Positions 25,949-35,848 of a stretch of 59,675 bases of DNA are shown piece after piece. The DNA comes from CAYQQK01 sp964420065. GTDB taxonomy: Bacteria > Bacillota > Dethiobacteria > DTU022. The notes under the pieces are model-generated. The model had not been told where the DNA came from, ran no database searches, and worked only from the letters and a program-made list of their open reading frames with translations. A program made the translations under genes and the position numbers. The stretch is from positions 1 to 59,675 of the forward strand of contig CAYQQK010000011.1 in the NCBI GenBank assembly GCA_964420065.1. Direction: 5' to 3'. The stretch's first letter is position 1; each line of letters begins with the position of its first letter.

Positions 25949-27421
25949 ATGGAAAAATTACTTGACCTGATCCATACTGGCCAGTTATCCGACTGGACTC
26001 GGCGCAGCCAAGATGCTTTTGCTGAGCTTTTTGGTTCTGCTGCGGGCAGATACCCGGAAAGGGCTAGGCAATCAATAACCATCAGGGCACCTGAGTTTCG
26101 TTCTGGTACAGGCGGCGTCCCCTTTGCGGCCCTAATTGATCCATCTAATCCTGACTCCGGGGCATATGGCGGTATGAGCTTTGTCATCTTTCCCATCGAG
26201 AATCGGCCGGCTTTGTTAGGCCTGGTTATCGGCACCCAGGGGCTTAGTCCCGATGAAGAGGTTCTGGCGCGTCCCGGTCATGGCCGCAAGGTAGCTGCCA
26301 TCTGCAACTGGCTCAACAAGCAATATGGCCGAGGAGAGATGGTCGCTTGGGCCAAGCAAGATCCGGCACGCATCGATCTGGATATACCTGGTAATGTCAA
26401 GACCCTTTTTGCCGACTATCAACCCATTTTTAACAGGTACGGCCGGGTGATTTATGGTCTGTATGCTCCAAGCAAGGATCGTCATGCTTCAAAAGAATGC
26501 CTCAAGGCCTACCTTGATCTGATGTTCTCCGAAAGGGGTTTTCAACCCCTAAAAGGGGCCGAAGCGGACGCCAGGCGGCTTGAAGCTGCATACTATGCCC
26601 ACATGCTTCCCGATTGCAACGTAGAAGAGGCAGCTTCACTGCTTAAGCGGCGTAAATATGTAATTCTCCAGGGACCACCGGGTACGGGGAAAACCCGTAT
26701 GGCTTTAAAGTTGCTTGATCATGAATACCATAACAATGGGATGGTGATCCAGTTTCACCCCAATACCACTTATGAGAATTTCGTCGGCGGGCTGGCACCC
26801 CTCCATACTGAAGGTGGTCTGGGGCTCCACTTTGCCCCTAAGCCGGGTTTTTTGATGGAAGCTGCATCGAAAGCTGCAGGACAAAAGGAGAGGCCTTACT
26901 TGTTACTGATCGATGAAATTAACCGTGCTGATCTCGCCAAGGTCCTTGGAGAGGCAATCTACCTTCTAGAGCCTACGGAAAGCGGTCGCACGCTCGAGTT
27001 GCCCTACAATTTTGGTGCACCCTTGCACTCACAACTTACTCTTCCCCAGAACCTACATATTTTGGGGACAATGAACAGCTCTGACCGCAGTATTGCCATT
27101 GTTGATATAGCGGTCCGCCGTCGTTTTGCTTTTTTGACAATGTGGCCCCAAATAGTGGTAGTTGAGTCTTATGGATGCCAACTAATGCAGCATGCTTTTC
27201 AGGAACTGCTCAACATTTTTGTGGAGTATGCCAGCGCAGAAACTCTATGTCTTCTGCCAGGCCACTCTTATTTTCTCGAAAAGGAACCGCATCAAGCCCT
27301 CACCACACTGCGTGTGAACCTCGTCCCGCTGCTTGAAGAATATCTTAATCAGGGTTACGTAGCTTCTTTTGCCGATTCCATTCAGGCATATCTGCAGTGG
27401 CTAGAGAGTTTATCGGCATGA
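25949..27421 (+). CDS. mcrB: McrB-type AAA+ GTPase/ATPase of a type IV restriction system
   Basis: About 490 residues from ATG 25949 (AAAGGGGGG site 8 nt upstream). The N-terminal 200 residues include a DUF3578/MrcB-like region (YGGMSFVIFPIENRPALLGL), probably the DNA-recognition part. The AAA+ domain follows, with Walker A GPPGTGKTR (about 242), Walker B LLLIDEINRAD (about 322), sensor GTMNSSDRS and the arginine pair in DIAVRRRF. It would translocate DNA and drive the McrC nuclease. The next gene overlaps its stop by 4 nt. Restriction of modified phage DNA is the likely job. Confidence 0.88.
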   Translation: MEKLLDLIHTGQLSDWTRRSQDAFAELFGSAAGRYPERARQSITIRAPEFRSGTGGVPFAALIDPSNPDSGAYGGMSFVIFPIENRPALLGLVIGTQGLSPDEEVLARPGHGRKVAAICNWLNKQYGRGEMVAWAKQDPARIDLDIPGNVKTLFADYQPIFNRYGRVIYGLYAPSKDRHASKECLKAYLDLMFSERGFQPLKGAEADARRLEAAYYAHMLPDCNVEEAASLLKRRKYVILQGPPGTGKTRMALKLLDHEYHNNGMVIQFHPNTTYENFVGGLAPLHTEGGLGLHFAPKPGFLMEAASKAAGQKERPYLLLIDEINRADLAKVLGEAIYLLEPTESGRTLELPYNFGAPLHSQLTLPQNLHILGTMNSSDRSIAIVDIAVRRRFAFLTMWPQIVVVESYGCQLMQHAFQELLNIFVEYASAETLCLLPGHSYFLEKEPHQALTTLRVNLVPLLEEYLNQGYVASFADSIQAYLQWLESLSA

Positions 27422-28839
27422 GTTTAACCAGGGCAGCTCGTGAAACCGCATGTTTTGAAACAGTAGATAACTCTCAATTGAGACTACCGGCCGCTTTTTT
27501 ACTTAAAGGCGCGATGCCCCGAGATCACCAGGGTCAATCTGCTCGTCTGGCTCAGCAGTTTCTCAGGCAAAATCGGGGTATATTAAGTGACTTTGCTATT
27601 AATGGCCGTGTCGATTATGATGGTTCATCGGTTGTCATCTATTTGCAAACCGGTGGTCAGGTCGGTGCCTTGCCCCTGTTATCTCCGATGAGCGGCCGTG
27701 TTGATTTTGGACTGGTGATTCAACCTCGTTTCGGTTGGCAGGGTATTGGACCGATGTTGGGGTCCATGGGGTGGAAGATCCTTCCTGATCCATTACCCTT
27801 GCCGCTGCTGCCCCGATCAGATCGGAAAATACCTTCCTGGGTGTTGTCATCAACAATTTTACTCCGCTTACAAAGGCTTTTAGACCAACTGGAGCGCAGT
27901 TTTGAATATGCAGAGACCGATTTAGACGCTCCCCGGGGACAGGTCAATTGGAATAGATATGCAGTCACCAAGGTTGCCCACGCAAATTTATTAAGCATTC
28001 CCTGCCGGTTCCCAGATCTGCGCGACAACACAGCACTTAAAGCAGCGATTCACTTTACCCTTCGCAAACAACTGGCCGGTTTGCAAAGTCAGTGGACAGC
28101 CGGCGTTGTGGTCTTGCAGCTCTTAACGTTATGCCAAGAATTGTTGGAGAAAGTGCGCGATGTCCCCGCTTGTCAACCAAGCCCTAAAATCTTAAGCGGT
28201 TGGTTCCAGAGCCGTCTTGGGACTAGAGTATTTCGTGAAGGTATTCAGGCGGTGGAATGGACGGTAGATGATCGGGGTCTGGCCGGCCTGGGGGATCTAC
28301 AGGGATTGCCTTGGATACTGCCTATGGACCTTTTTTTCGAAGCTTGGGTTGAAACAGTGCTGAGGCGGCTCGCCAGCCGCACCGGTGGAGTGATCAAAAC
28401 AGGCCGGCAAAGGGAAACTGTCATCCCGCTGGGCTGGTCTCCGCCGTACTTAGGATCGCAACGCTATTTGCTCCCTGATATTATCCTGGAGCGAGATCAG
28501 GAAACGATTATATTTGATGCAAAGTATAAAAATCATTGGGAGGAACTGAGCCGTGAAGGTTGGTCCGGGCTCGATCAAGAGTTGCAAGAGCGACACCGTA
28601 ATGACCTGCTTCAGGTGTTAGCCTATTCAACTATATCCGCAAGTAAAAGGGTCGTCTGCTGCCTGGCCTACCCCTGCCGCGCCCGCACGTGGCATTCGTT
28701 GCTTCGGCGGCGGCGTCCCTATCATAAAGCCTCAGTCCGTGCCGGCTCCCGCCGGGTTGATCTAATCCTTACCGCTGTGCCCATGGGGCTTAACCCCGAA
28801 GAAATCTGCCCGGTGTTGGATAGCGCCCTAAGTAATTAG
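27418..28839 (+). CDS. mcrC: McrC-type restriction nuclease subunit
   Basis: About 473 residues from ATG 27418 in an ATGA overlap with mcrB. The C-terminal PD-(D/E)xK nuclease core is visible as LLPDIILERDQETIIFDAKYK-type residues: Asp near 354, then Asp-Ala-Lys near 368. An upstream helix contains PMDLFFEAWVETVLRR, which is typical of McrC. The N-terminal part is divergent. With McrB it forms a complete two-gene type IV unit; no specificity subunit was found nearby. Confidence 0.85.
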   Translation: MSLTRAARETACFETVDNSQLRLPAAFLLKGAMPRDHQGQSARLAQQFLRQNRGILSDFAINGRVDYDGSSVVIYLQTGGQVGALPLLSPMSGRVDFGLVIQPRFGWQGIGPMLGSMGWKILPDPLPLPLLPRSDRKIPSWVLSSTILLRLQRLLDQLERSFEYAETDLDAPRGQVNWNRYAVTKVAHANLLSIPCRFPDLRDNTALKAAIHFTLRKQLAGLQSQWTAGVVVLQLLTLCQELLEKVRDVPACQPSPKILSGWFQSRLGTRVFREGIQAVEWTVDDRGLAGLGDLQGLPWILPMDLFFEAWVETVLRRLASRTGGVIKTGRQRETVIPLGWSPPYLGSQRYLLPDIILERDQETIIFDAKYKNHWEELSREGWSGLDQELQERHRNDLLQVLAYSTISASKRVVCCLAYPCRARTWHSLLRRRRPYHKASVRAGSRRVDLILTAVPMGLNPEEICPVLDSALSN

Positions 28840-29162
28840 TCTGGGCTTATTTCCCCTTAAAGCTTGTCTAACCGTTTCTTTACAGTTAAAATTAGATTAG
28901 TCAAAAACTTGCATCAAAAAAAGAGCTTTTATCCCGCTTATCGTTACGACCGTTGTATACGTTCAACAGGTTTGTCTATTATTACAATTGTATTTGTCTT
29001 CTTGCCTTTTGTACCGGGAGAACGTGGTTTGCTCGTGGTCATAGAAATCGTAGATCTGTTTCATTTAAAATGTGTGACAGCATCTACATCTACCTGATGC
29101 ACTCCCACGGCGGGATGTTTACCAAATATGACCATTCTGAAAATAAGTCGGAGGTGTAGGGA
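28840..29162. other. Non-coding gap between mcrC and the following gene
   Basis: AT-rich, with no convincing gene. A weak promoter-like pair TTGTAT...TATTAT (18-nt spacer) lies near 28952-28981 on the plus strand, and could serve the gene at 29163, whose site GGAGGTG ends the gap. Confidence 0.35.
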
Positions 29163-29924
29163 ATGACACTGTATTTTGATCAACAACCTTGCCACAGCAT
29201 AACAAGGGCCATTGGAAGATACGCGAAAGACGAGTTCAATTCCGTGTATCGGTCGACAGTGCCACTACTCTCCTTTCTTGACCGAGAAAATGTACAATTC
29301 GATTCACTGCTCAAAAGGATTGATATGCTACCATATGACAGTCTTCACCTCGAGTACAAGGTACCGCCCCAAAAGGGCTGTGGTAAGGGGTCCCAGACAG
29401 ACGTGATGGTAATCTCCGGGCAGTCTTCTCTTGCAATAGAAGCCAAATGGACTGAACCACGTTATGAAACAGTGGGTAAATGGTTGGGAAATGGCTCCAA
29501 TGCGGGTAACAAGGAGCAAGTCCTGGAAGGCTGGCTATATTTGCTCAACACACGCTCCAACCGCATACTGACCCGAAATGATATTCAGACGGCTGTATAT
29601 CAAATGGTTCACAGAGCAGCCTCTGCTTGCTTTACTGGCAAATTTCCTAGGATGATATATCTAGTTTTTGAACCATCGTATTGTGTCAACACGGCTGGCA
29701 AGGATGTCATTAAAAGAGATCTTGAAAGTTTACATAATTTGTTAGGTAGACCCGAAACGTTTCCCTTCTATCTTGTAACAATCTTTCTCACCCTAACCAC
29801 TAATTTCAAAGAACTGGCATCACCAAAATGCAAAGGCAAATCTACACGAACAAGACTGAAGACTGCACTATTGACCGGGGCACACCTATTCGATTTTGAG
29901 AATTACCAGGTAACTAGAATATGA
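29163..29924 (+). CDS. Uncharacterised protein, possible PD-(D/E)xK nuclease
   Basis: 253 residues, with a GGAGGTG site 7 nt before the ATG. I do not recognise a named family. Residues 64-95 fit a PD-(D/E)xK core: a Glu in HLEYK, then D80 in SQTDVMV, and E93-x-K95 in LAIEAKW. The remainder is mixed alpha/beta, with conserved-looking Trp and Tyr. The place, between McrBC and a GmrSD relic, suggests restriction or defence. A stand-alone orphan nuclease is also possible. Confidence 0.6.
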   Translation: MTLYFDQQPCHSITRAIGRYAKDEFNSVYRSTVPLLSFLDRENVQFDSLLKRIDMLPYDSLHLEYKVPPQKGCGKGSQTDVMVISGQSSLAIEAKWTEPRYETVGKWLGNGSNAGNKEQVLEGWLYLLNTRSNRILTRNDIQTAVYQMVHRAASACFTGKFPRMIYLVFEPSYCVNTAGKDVIKRDLESLHNLLGRPETFPFYLVTIFLTLTTNFKELASPKCKGKSTRTRLKTALLTGAHLFDFENYQVTRI

Positions 29925-29985
29925 TAATTATCATCGTTTTGTAAGCATCAGCGATCACTCACTTATAATCTTACCCAAGGGGGTT

Positions 29986-30199
29986 TGGCTCACTCACGAC
30001 GAAATCTTACCGAAGGGGCAGTCGTCGTGGGTATCTTGGCAACATTCGCCAACGTTATAGTCGGGCCAATACGCGCCCGGAGAAAAGTAATATTATTGAT
30101 GAGGCGATCAATTTATTAGGGTGCCACCATAAGTATGCCATTGGTGTTCTAAACCAAACACACACCCCCGTCCGGCAGGCTCCCCGCGGGGCGGCGTAG
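29986..30199 (+). pseudogene. Transposase N-terminal remnant
   Basis: A frame without start codon encodes SRRGYLGNIRQRYSRANTRP followed by EKSNIIDEAINLLGCHHKYA and IGVLN. This matches the N-terminal DNA-binding part of integrase-type (IS481/ISNCY-like) transposases, which often read RYRRAxxxEKxxILDEFxxxxGYHRKYAIRLLN. It stops at 30199 and no catalytic domain follows. It marks an old insertion next to the GmrSD relic. Confidence 0.5.
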
Positions 30200-30203
30200 G
30201 CCC

Positions 30204-30735
30204 TTACGTTACATAGAGGCAATGCCGGCAATTCAACTTGTCTGGGAAATTTAGACTATCCTTGTGCATTCCGATTCCGAACGCCACTTGGTTAACATCT
30301 ACAGGAAAAATATGGTGGATGTCGATGCTGTCGTTATAATGTACATTTAAGTCTACAGGAACCCGGATCCACACATTTTTCTATATCCAAGCAATACCAG
30401 CACGATACCTTGCGGCCTCTACCGTCTCGTGTAACTACCGGTCGGCCGGTACTTAGAGCTTGATAGAGGGATGTTAAGCGTTGCTGCCCATCAAGAATCA
30501 AATGATCTATGTGAACTGTATCACTTCCATCCGGATCCACACCCTCGACCAGGCGTGGCATAAATTTCACATTTGGATTCCCTAGTTGTAGCAACATGAT
30601 CGCACCGATAGGATATGACTGCAATATGCTTACCAAGAGTCTGCGGATGCGTTCGTCATCCCAGGCCCAACTTCTTTGAAAATCAGGCAATTGAATTTGT
30701 CCAGCTCCTACCGATTGGAGGTGGCTAGTTAACAA
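30204..30735 (-). pseudogene. GmrSD-type (DUF262/DUF1524) restriction enzyme, internally deleted
   Basis: The first 120 codons on the minus strand encode a DUF262 N-terminus with LPDFQRSWAWDDERIRRLL and the ILDGQQRLTSLYQ signature. The frame then ends at 30334. A shifted frame encodes NVHYNDSIDIHHIFPVDVNQ, the HNH-like core of the C-terminal DUF1524 nuclease, and stops at 30204. An intact GmrSD-like protein has about 550-700 residues, so the middle is deleted. It was a type IV enzyme against modified phage DNA, now dead. Confidence 0.7.
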
Positions 30736-30751
30736 TCCTGCTGATATGGGA

Positions 30752-33604
30752 TCAGGGTTTCAACAGGTTGGTTGCTTCGTCCGGGGCGTCAAAGGGCCCG
30801 CTGATCCGGCCGTTGTCGAGGCCCCAGTACTGGGCGGAGCGGGCGTGAGCCTGAAGATGGTGTATGAATTCGGGATGGCAGGTCAGGACAAAGACCTGGT
30901 GGGTCTCGGCCAGGTTGGCGATGAGCCGGGCGGTCTGCCTGCTGTGCGCCGGGTCAAAGTTGACCAGGGAATCGTCGAAGATCACGGGCAGGGGGTCCAT
31001 GCTGCGAATCCGGCTCAACCGCACCGCAAGGAAAAGCTGCTCCCTGGTCGCCCGGCTCAGCTGATCGGTCATCAGGGGCCCCGCCTCCCTGGCCGGTTCA
31101 ACTTCAAAATCCAGACCCGTCGCAGTTCCCTCAAGGATTGTTTCGGGCAAAGCCACACTGTCATAATCTCCCGAGGTGATCTCCCTGAAGATGCTGCCGG
31201 CGGATCCGAGAATGGTGCCCCTGGTTTTTTCGATAAAGATCTTGTGAACCTCATCAACCAGGAGTTCGGCCAGGCGGTATCGGGCGTATCGTTCGGCCAG
31301 GACCTCCAGTTTGTTTCTTGCAGCGGTAATTTTACGTTGGGCCTGTTGCAGCTTCTCATCCGAGGAAAGGTCCCGGATCTCCTTCTCCAGGACGGCTTTG
31401 TGCTCCGATCGGGTGATCCGCTCACCGTTCAATTCTTCCAGATCCACGATCGTTTCGCGATAGACCCCCTCAATTTCCTCCAGGGAAGAGTAGGCGTTGA
31501 AATATTGAGCATAGGCATCCAATACATCCCGCGCCGGTTCATCCTTTGTCAGTACCTTTTTGCGCCTCTCGACATTCAAGGATGTGATCAGGTCCAGGCG
31601 CAGGTTTTCAAAGCTACTTTCTTTCTCTTTAAGCTCCCGGTGGCGGATACCCCGGTTGATGAAGGCGGCCAGAAGATCGGGTAAACCGGCCGGGGTTGTT
31701 TGCACTGCGGGGTTTTCTTTTTGCAGCAGCGCAGTTATTTTTTTCTCCAGATCAATCTTCTCCAGTTCCGCTTTTTCCAGTTCCCGGGCCAGCGGCAGGT
31801 TTGTTACGGCTTTTTCGATGGCGGTAAAAATCTCTTCCGCCCGGGAAAAATCCTTGCCGGCCTCCGGCGCACCCAGATCAAGAGTGTGCAAAACCGGAGA
31901 AATTTCTTCAAAAATTAGACCGAGTTCTTCGGATTGATCTTCAAGCCCCTGTTCGGTCTCCAGCCAGAGGTCGTACCTCTCCTTCAAGCCGGCGATCTCG
32001 CTGTGAAAATCCGTCAGCCGGGCATAGGCGACGGTGGAGGGAAGGTTGAACAATGTCACCGTCCGGGCCAAGCTGTCTTCCAGCGATTGCCGTTTTACTT
32101 GCAGGGTTTTTCCCCTTGCGGAAAGTGCGAGCAGCTCATTTTCAAGCCCTGTGATCTCTGCCCCCAGAAGGCCAAGCGCGTTTTTATAATCTCTTTCTTT
32201 TGACTGGTAGGAGAAAAAGTGAGCGAGCAGCGCCGCCGCCCAGATGGCGCCCGCTCCCAGCGATAACAGGGGGCTCAGTAGAGCCAGAAGCAGGACCAGG
32301 GCCAGCCCCAGGCCCGCCAGAAGGGACAGGCTTTTCGGCCGGAGCTGATTCTCCTTGGTGAACCCTTCTTTTTCTTTGAGCTTCCGGTCAAGCCTTTCTT
32401 GAATCGGCTCTTTTTCGATTGCTAGCCGTTCCAGTTCCTGTGCCGTCTTTCTGTATTCCTCTACCTCTTCCCGCAAGCCCTCCCTGTTGACGCTATCGGC
32501 AGGGATGCGATCCAGGATGGTCAGATCCCTCCCCCATTGGGCATTCAGTCCGCTCAGTTTTTTTTCAAGTTCTTTTTCCTCCCTGGTGTATTTATCTTTT
32601 TTCTGCCGGAAGTGGGCCAGTTTTTCCCGCCATCCGGAAAGGTTTCTTTCAAAACGGGGCAGGATCTCCTTTTTCTCGAGATAGGCCTGGAGGCGATCCG
32701 GCGCTGCGGCCAGATTGAATCCCCGGGTGGCATCCTCGTATTCATCCATGCAGCGATCGTATTTCCCCCGAAGCTGCCGGCCTTGTTCCAGGCTGTCCTC
32801 CGGAAATGATTGCAGCAAACGGTTGTCCTGTTCCATGTTTTTATCAAGAAGAAGCATCTGCTCGTATTTCCGGTAATGGTCTTTGATGATTTCCAGGGTC
32901 TCTTTTTTTACCTGCAGATCCCTCCGCTTCTTTTCGATCCGGGGGATTACCATGTCTGTCAACTCTTCCAGTTCTCTTACTTTCAGATAGTAGGATTCGA
33001 GCTGTTTGTTCGCTTCGTCCCTTTCGGCGACACCTTCCCGGATTGTCTCCCAGTACGGTTTGAATTCCAGTACACCCTGAGCGCCCCTGGTTCCGCCGAT
33101 CTTCCGGGCCGTTTTTTCAAACTCCCCCTTGAATCTTGCCAGGTGCAGGGCATCGATCCAGCCCCCGCCCAGCAAAACCAGCTGCAGGCGCCGCTCCTCC
33201 CCGGCGCCGGGTCCCTCGGGGATTCGCCTGAGCTCATCAAGGCTGATCGTGAACACCTGCCGGTAGGTGTAACCCTCCAGATGGTTGAAGATCTCTTCCA
33301 CTTCCCTTTCCCGGTGGCTGCCGAGAGGGGAAACCCTGGGCCTGCCGTAACCCAGGAGGTGGAGATTGTAGCGGCTGCGATCTGCCAGCTCCAGATCAAC
33401 GTCGTAATTATGCTCTCCACCCGGGGCGGGAGGAAGAAAATCTTTCCTGGGAAGACCGTAGCCCAGGTAGCGCAGGGCGGTCATCAACGTGGTTTTGCCG
33501 GCTCGGTTCGGACCCGCGATGATGACCAGGCCGGGGTGAAGGGACTCCATCACCTGGTCGCGGATAATTCCAAAACTGTGCAAACAGATCCGGCGCAGTC
33601 TCAA
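30752..33604 (-). CDS. YhaN-like SbcC/Rad50 family ATPase with a membrane hairpin
   Basis: 950 residues. The N-terminal ATPase half has Walker A GPNRAGKTTLM (about 31). Long charged coiled coils follow on each side of a hydrophobic hairpin (about residues 430-470, LALVLLLALLSPLLSLGAG). The C-terminal half carries the signature region QLSRATREQLFLAVRLS and Walker B/D-loop PVIFDDSLVNFDPAHS. This layout matches YhaN. It pairs with the nuclease encoded just upstream (4-nt overlap) in DNA end processing or anti-phage surveillance, possibly at the membrane. Confidence 0.88.
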   Translation of the reverse strand: MRLRRICLHSFGIIRDQVMESLHPGLVIIAGPNRAGKTTLMTALRYLGYGLPRKDFLPPAPGGEHNYDVDLELADRSRYNLHLLGYGRPRVSPLGSHREREVEEIFNHLEGYTYRQVFTISLDELRRIPEGPGAGEERRLQLVLLGGGWIDALHLARFKGEFEKTARKIGGTRGAQGVLEFKPYWETIREGVAERDEANKQLESYYLKVRELEELTDMVIPRIEKKRRDLQVKKETLEIIKDHYRKYEQMLLLDKNMEQDNRLLQSFPEDSLEQGRQLRGKYDRCMDEYEDATRGFNLAAAPDRLQAYLEKKEILPRFERNLSGWREKLAHFRQKKDKYTREEKELEKKLSGLNAQWGRDLTILDRIPADSVNREGLREEVEEYRKTAQELERLAIEKEPIQERLDRKLKEKEGFTKENQLRPKSLSLLAGLGLALVLLLALLSPLLSLGAGAIWAAALLAHFFSYQSKERDYKNALGLLGAEITGLENELLALSARGKTLQVKRQSLEDSLARTVTLFNLPSTVAYARLTDFHSEIAGLKERYDLWLETEQGLEDQSEELGLIFEEISPVLHTLDLGAPEAGKDFSRAEEIFTAIEKAVTNLPLARELEKAELEKIDLEKKITALLQKENPAVQTTPAGLPDLLAAFINRGIRHRELKEKESSFENLRLDLITSLNVERRKKVLTKDEPARDVLDAYAQYFNAYSSLEEIEGVYRETIVDLEELNGERITRSEHKAVLEKEIRDLSSDEKLQQAQRKITAARNKLEVLAERYARYRLAELLVDEVHKIFIEKTRGTILGSAGSIFREITSGDYDSVALPETILEGTATGLDFEVEPAREAGPLMTDQLSRATREQLFLAVRLSRIRSMDPLPVIFDDSLVNFDPAHSRQTARLIANLAETHQVFVLTCHPEFIHHLQAHARSAQYWGLDNGRISGPFDAPDEATNLLKP

Positions 33605-34947
33605 GAATCCTCACGCTCCCCGACTATCCTTTCAACGGCCAGGTTAAAGGCATCTTCGAGGAGAGTCTCAAATATTTCAGCCTTTACCGGAAGGGCGTCA
33701 TCTCCGGTCTCGCCTCCGAGGCCGGCTTTGGTCCAGATCTCGCCCATGGCGGAGACGGCTCTTTTTCTGAACTCCGCTTCTTCCAGGGTTCTCTTTTTCA
33801 TTGTATGCAGTGCCTGCACCGTCTCATCCCGTTCCAGCAAAAGTTTCAGAGCGGGGATGGGGGAACCGGTGCGCAGCTTGACACCCTCGGTCCACAGGAA
33901 AGGCTTCAGCGGGGCCAAGCGTTCGTTCAGCGCTGCGGCCAGGGTTTCGGCAACCTCGATTTCACGGCCTGCAATCAGTTGATCATGGATCTGCCCCCTG
34001 CCGCCGATTTCCCAGCGCACCACGTAACCTTCGGGCCTGAAATCCCGGTCCGGGGCAGAAAAACCAGCTGGGAATTCGGGCGGGAGGCTGATCATTTTTT
34101 GCCCTTCCCGCGCCATTGAATCGAGAAGATCATCCAGATCTTGCGGGGGTCGGTCCGAATCCAGGGACAGTTTGCGCACCGTCCATATGACCGGGGAGGT
34201 AGGGATGAATTGCATCCGGGCCGGATCGGGGGAAGCCATTTCCACCAGAAGGCATCCCCTCAATCCGCTTTCACCCACATCCCGGCCCTGGGGAGTGCCC
34301 GGATAGGCGATCACCGGGTTGCTGCTGCGGATCAGGGCCGGTGCGTGGAGATGCCCCAGGGCCCAGTAATGGATGCTCCCCTGACCCTTCAGTTCATCGG
34401 GGGAGCAGGGGACATAGGCACGGGCTCCCGGGTTAAGTCCCGTGTGCAGCAGGGCAATATTGATCAGGCCGTCCGCCGGGGGCCGGTAATGCAGATGAAT
34501 TTTTCTGCTCTCCGCGGCAGTGGCATAGGACTGCCCGATCACTCTGACTGCGGCCCTGCCGGGCCGGTCAAAAACTTCGATCAGCTCCACTTGATCCGTT
34601 CCCAGAACCCGAACATTGTCCGGCAGTTTAAAAAAGTCTGTTCCCCTGCCGATGGGATCATGGTTGCCATAGATCATAAAAACGGGAATGCCTTTACCGG
34701 CCAGCCGTTTCATCTGCTCCGCGAAAAAGAGATTCCCTTTGACGGAGCGGGCTTCATGATCATAGATATCACCGCAGATCACAACAAAATCCACTTCGTG
34801 TTTGATGGCGGTGTCCACGATATTTCTGATGGCGCTATAGGCACTCTCCCTCAGGGAGTTTTGCAGTGTTTCAGAGATGGCCCCAACCGCTTTGAGGGGA
34901 CTGCCAAGATGAAAATCCGCAGTGTGGATAAAGCGGATGCCCTTCAA
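33601..34947 (-). CDS. YhaO-like Mre11/SbcD metallophosphoesterase
   Basis: 448 residues. The Mre11-type phosphoesterase motifs are present in order: HTADFHLGS, CGDIYDHEARS, YGNHDPIG, LLHTGLNP and GHLHAP, which bind two metals, usually Mn. A C-terminal half of about 200 residues is the capping and partner-binding region. A clear AAGGAGG site precedes the ATG. It is the nuclease subunit for the YhaN-like ATPase encoded downstream. Confidence 0.9.
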   Translation of the reverse strand: MKGIRFIHTADFHLGSPLKAVGAISETLQNSLRESAYSAIRNIVDTAIKHEVDFVVICGDIYDHEARSVKGNLFFAEQMKRLAGKGIPVFMIYGNHDPIGRGTDFFKLPDNVRVLGTDQVELIEVFDRPGRAAVRVIGQSYATAAESRKIHLHYRPPADGLINIALLHTGLNPGARAYVPCSPDELKGQGSIHYWALGHLHAPALIRSSNPVIAYPGTPQGRDVGESGLRGCLLVEMASPDPARMQFIPTSPVIWTVRKLSLDSDRPPQDLDDLLDSMAREGQKMISLPPEFPAGFSAPDRDFRPEGYVVRWEIGGRGQIHDQLIAGREIEVAETLAAALNERLAPLKPFLWTEGVKLRTGSPIPALKLLLERDETVQALHTMKKRTLEEAEFRKRAVSAMGEIWTKAGLGGETGDDALPVKAEIFETLLEDAFNLAVERIVGEREDS

Positions 34948-34992
34948 TCATAGCCCTCCTTAGGGGTTCTTTGTGCATATTATGGCAATTTG

Positions 34993-35014
34993 CTGTGACA
35001 GCATTGTGTCACAG
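34993..35014 (-). promoter_or_regulatory. Perfect 8-bp-arm palindrome upstream of the yhaO-like gene
   Basis: CTGTGACA-N6-TGTCACAG is perfectly symmetric and lies 46-67 nt before the yhaO-like ATG. A candidate -10 (CATAAT) sits 17 nt further downstream and there is no good -35, so the site occupies the -35 zone. The arms TGTGA/TCACA resemble CRP/FNR-family half-sites, though with a wider spacing. Activation by such a regulator is plausible. Confidence 0.55.
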
Positions 35015-35848
35015 GTGTTGAGGTAGATCACATTTCGGTTACCATAAGACAGGTTCATTTCACCGTAATTAAAACTGTCAACATTGTCAATTTCTATCAC
35101 CGGCCTTGATTTCCTGCCAAGCGGCTGTGCCTTGGGGCATTTTCAGCGGTATTTTAAACGCTACGGGTTCAAGTGGGGAAGTCATTGTTAGTTAAAATAA
35201 TGCAAGGCTGTGTGAACCGCACCTCGAAAAAGCGTTAATCCAGCGAGCAACGGGATTTGTACTTCAGAATAGAGAAAGGAAAATTCAGGTTATACGATCC
35301 TAAAACTAATAGTAAATGGAATAGCAAAGGGGAGAGTAATGGCGCCGGCTTCGTCCCAGCAAAAATATTGCTTTGGTATCCGACCAGATAGAAGCTGAAA
35401 GCCACCAAGAATATCTGCTGAATATACTAAAGCAGAGCTGCTCTACAGGGATGTCGTGCGAATTCCATTTGTGTACGGCCTCAACCTGCACAGCGGTCCG
35501 GATTCCGCCAAAATGGAAGATGTTGAAGCTTTCAAGCGTATGATCTGGATGGCCAAATACCTGGAATCCGATCCATTTAAGGCAGTGCATCAAAACAGCG
35601 TTGGTGCAATGTGTGGGTTACCGCGTTTTTAAGATCTCTCAGTTTTCGGGTCACCTTTTCCACCTCTGGTAAAGAAGATGAACTAGTGGCTTGTTGAAAC
35701 TGCTTGCCCATGGAGAACGTGATCTTGCTACGGGAAAAGAAAGACTGCAGGAAGGGTTTTTTGCCTACATGGATCGTTATCTGGGGATTGCTGATGACTG
35801 AGTTCAAGGTTTTCTGGTCCCGGGTCACCCATCCCTCCTAGGGATGTA
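35015..35848. other. Gene-poor stretch with one coding relic
   Basis: No intact gene is recognised. On the plus strand 35399-35632 stays open for 77 codons and encodes coding-like sequence (DVVRIPFVYGLNLHSGPDSA, EAFKRMIWMAKYLESDPF) with no proper start; I cannot assign a family. On the minus strand 35577-35828 is open but lacks a ribosome site. A small palindrome CATCCCT-CCT-AGGGATG (35830-35846) lies at the end of the ubiquitin-like operon and could be a weak transcript end. Confidence 0.4.

Noticed and set aside
28864..29159. Small genes in the gap after mcrC
   Set aside because: Two overlapping frames with no ribosome site and no recognisable pattern.
31072..33982. Several long frames on the plus strand across the YhaN/YhaO genes
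   Set aside because: They mirror the GC-rich codons of the real minus-strand genes and have no ribosome sites or domains.
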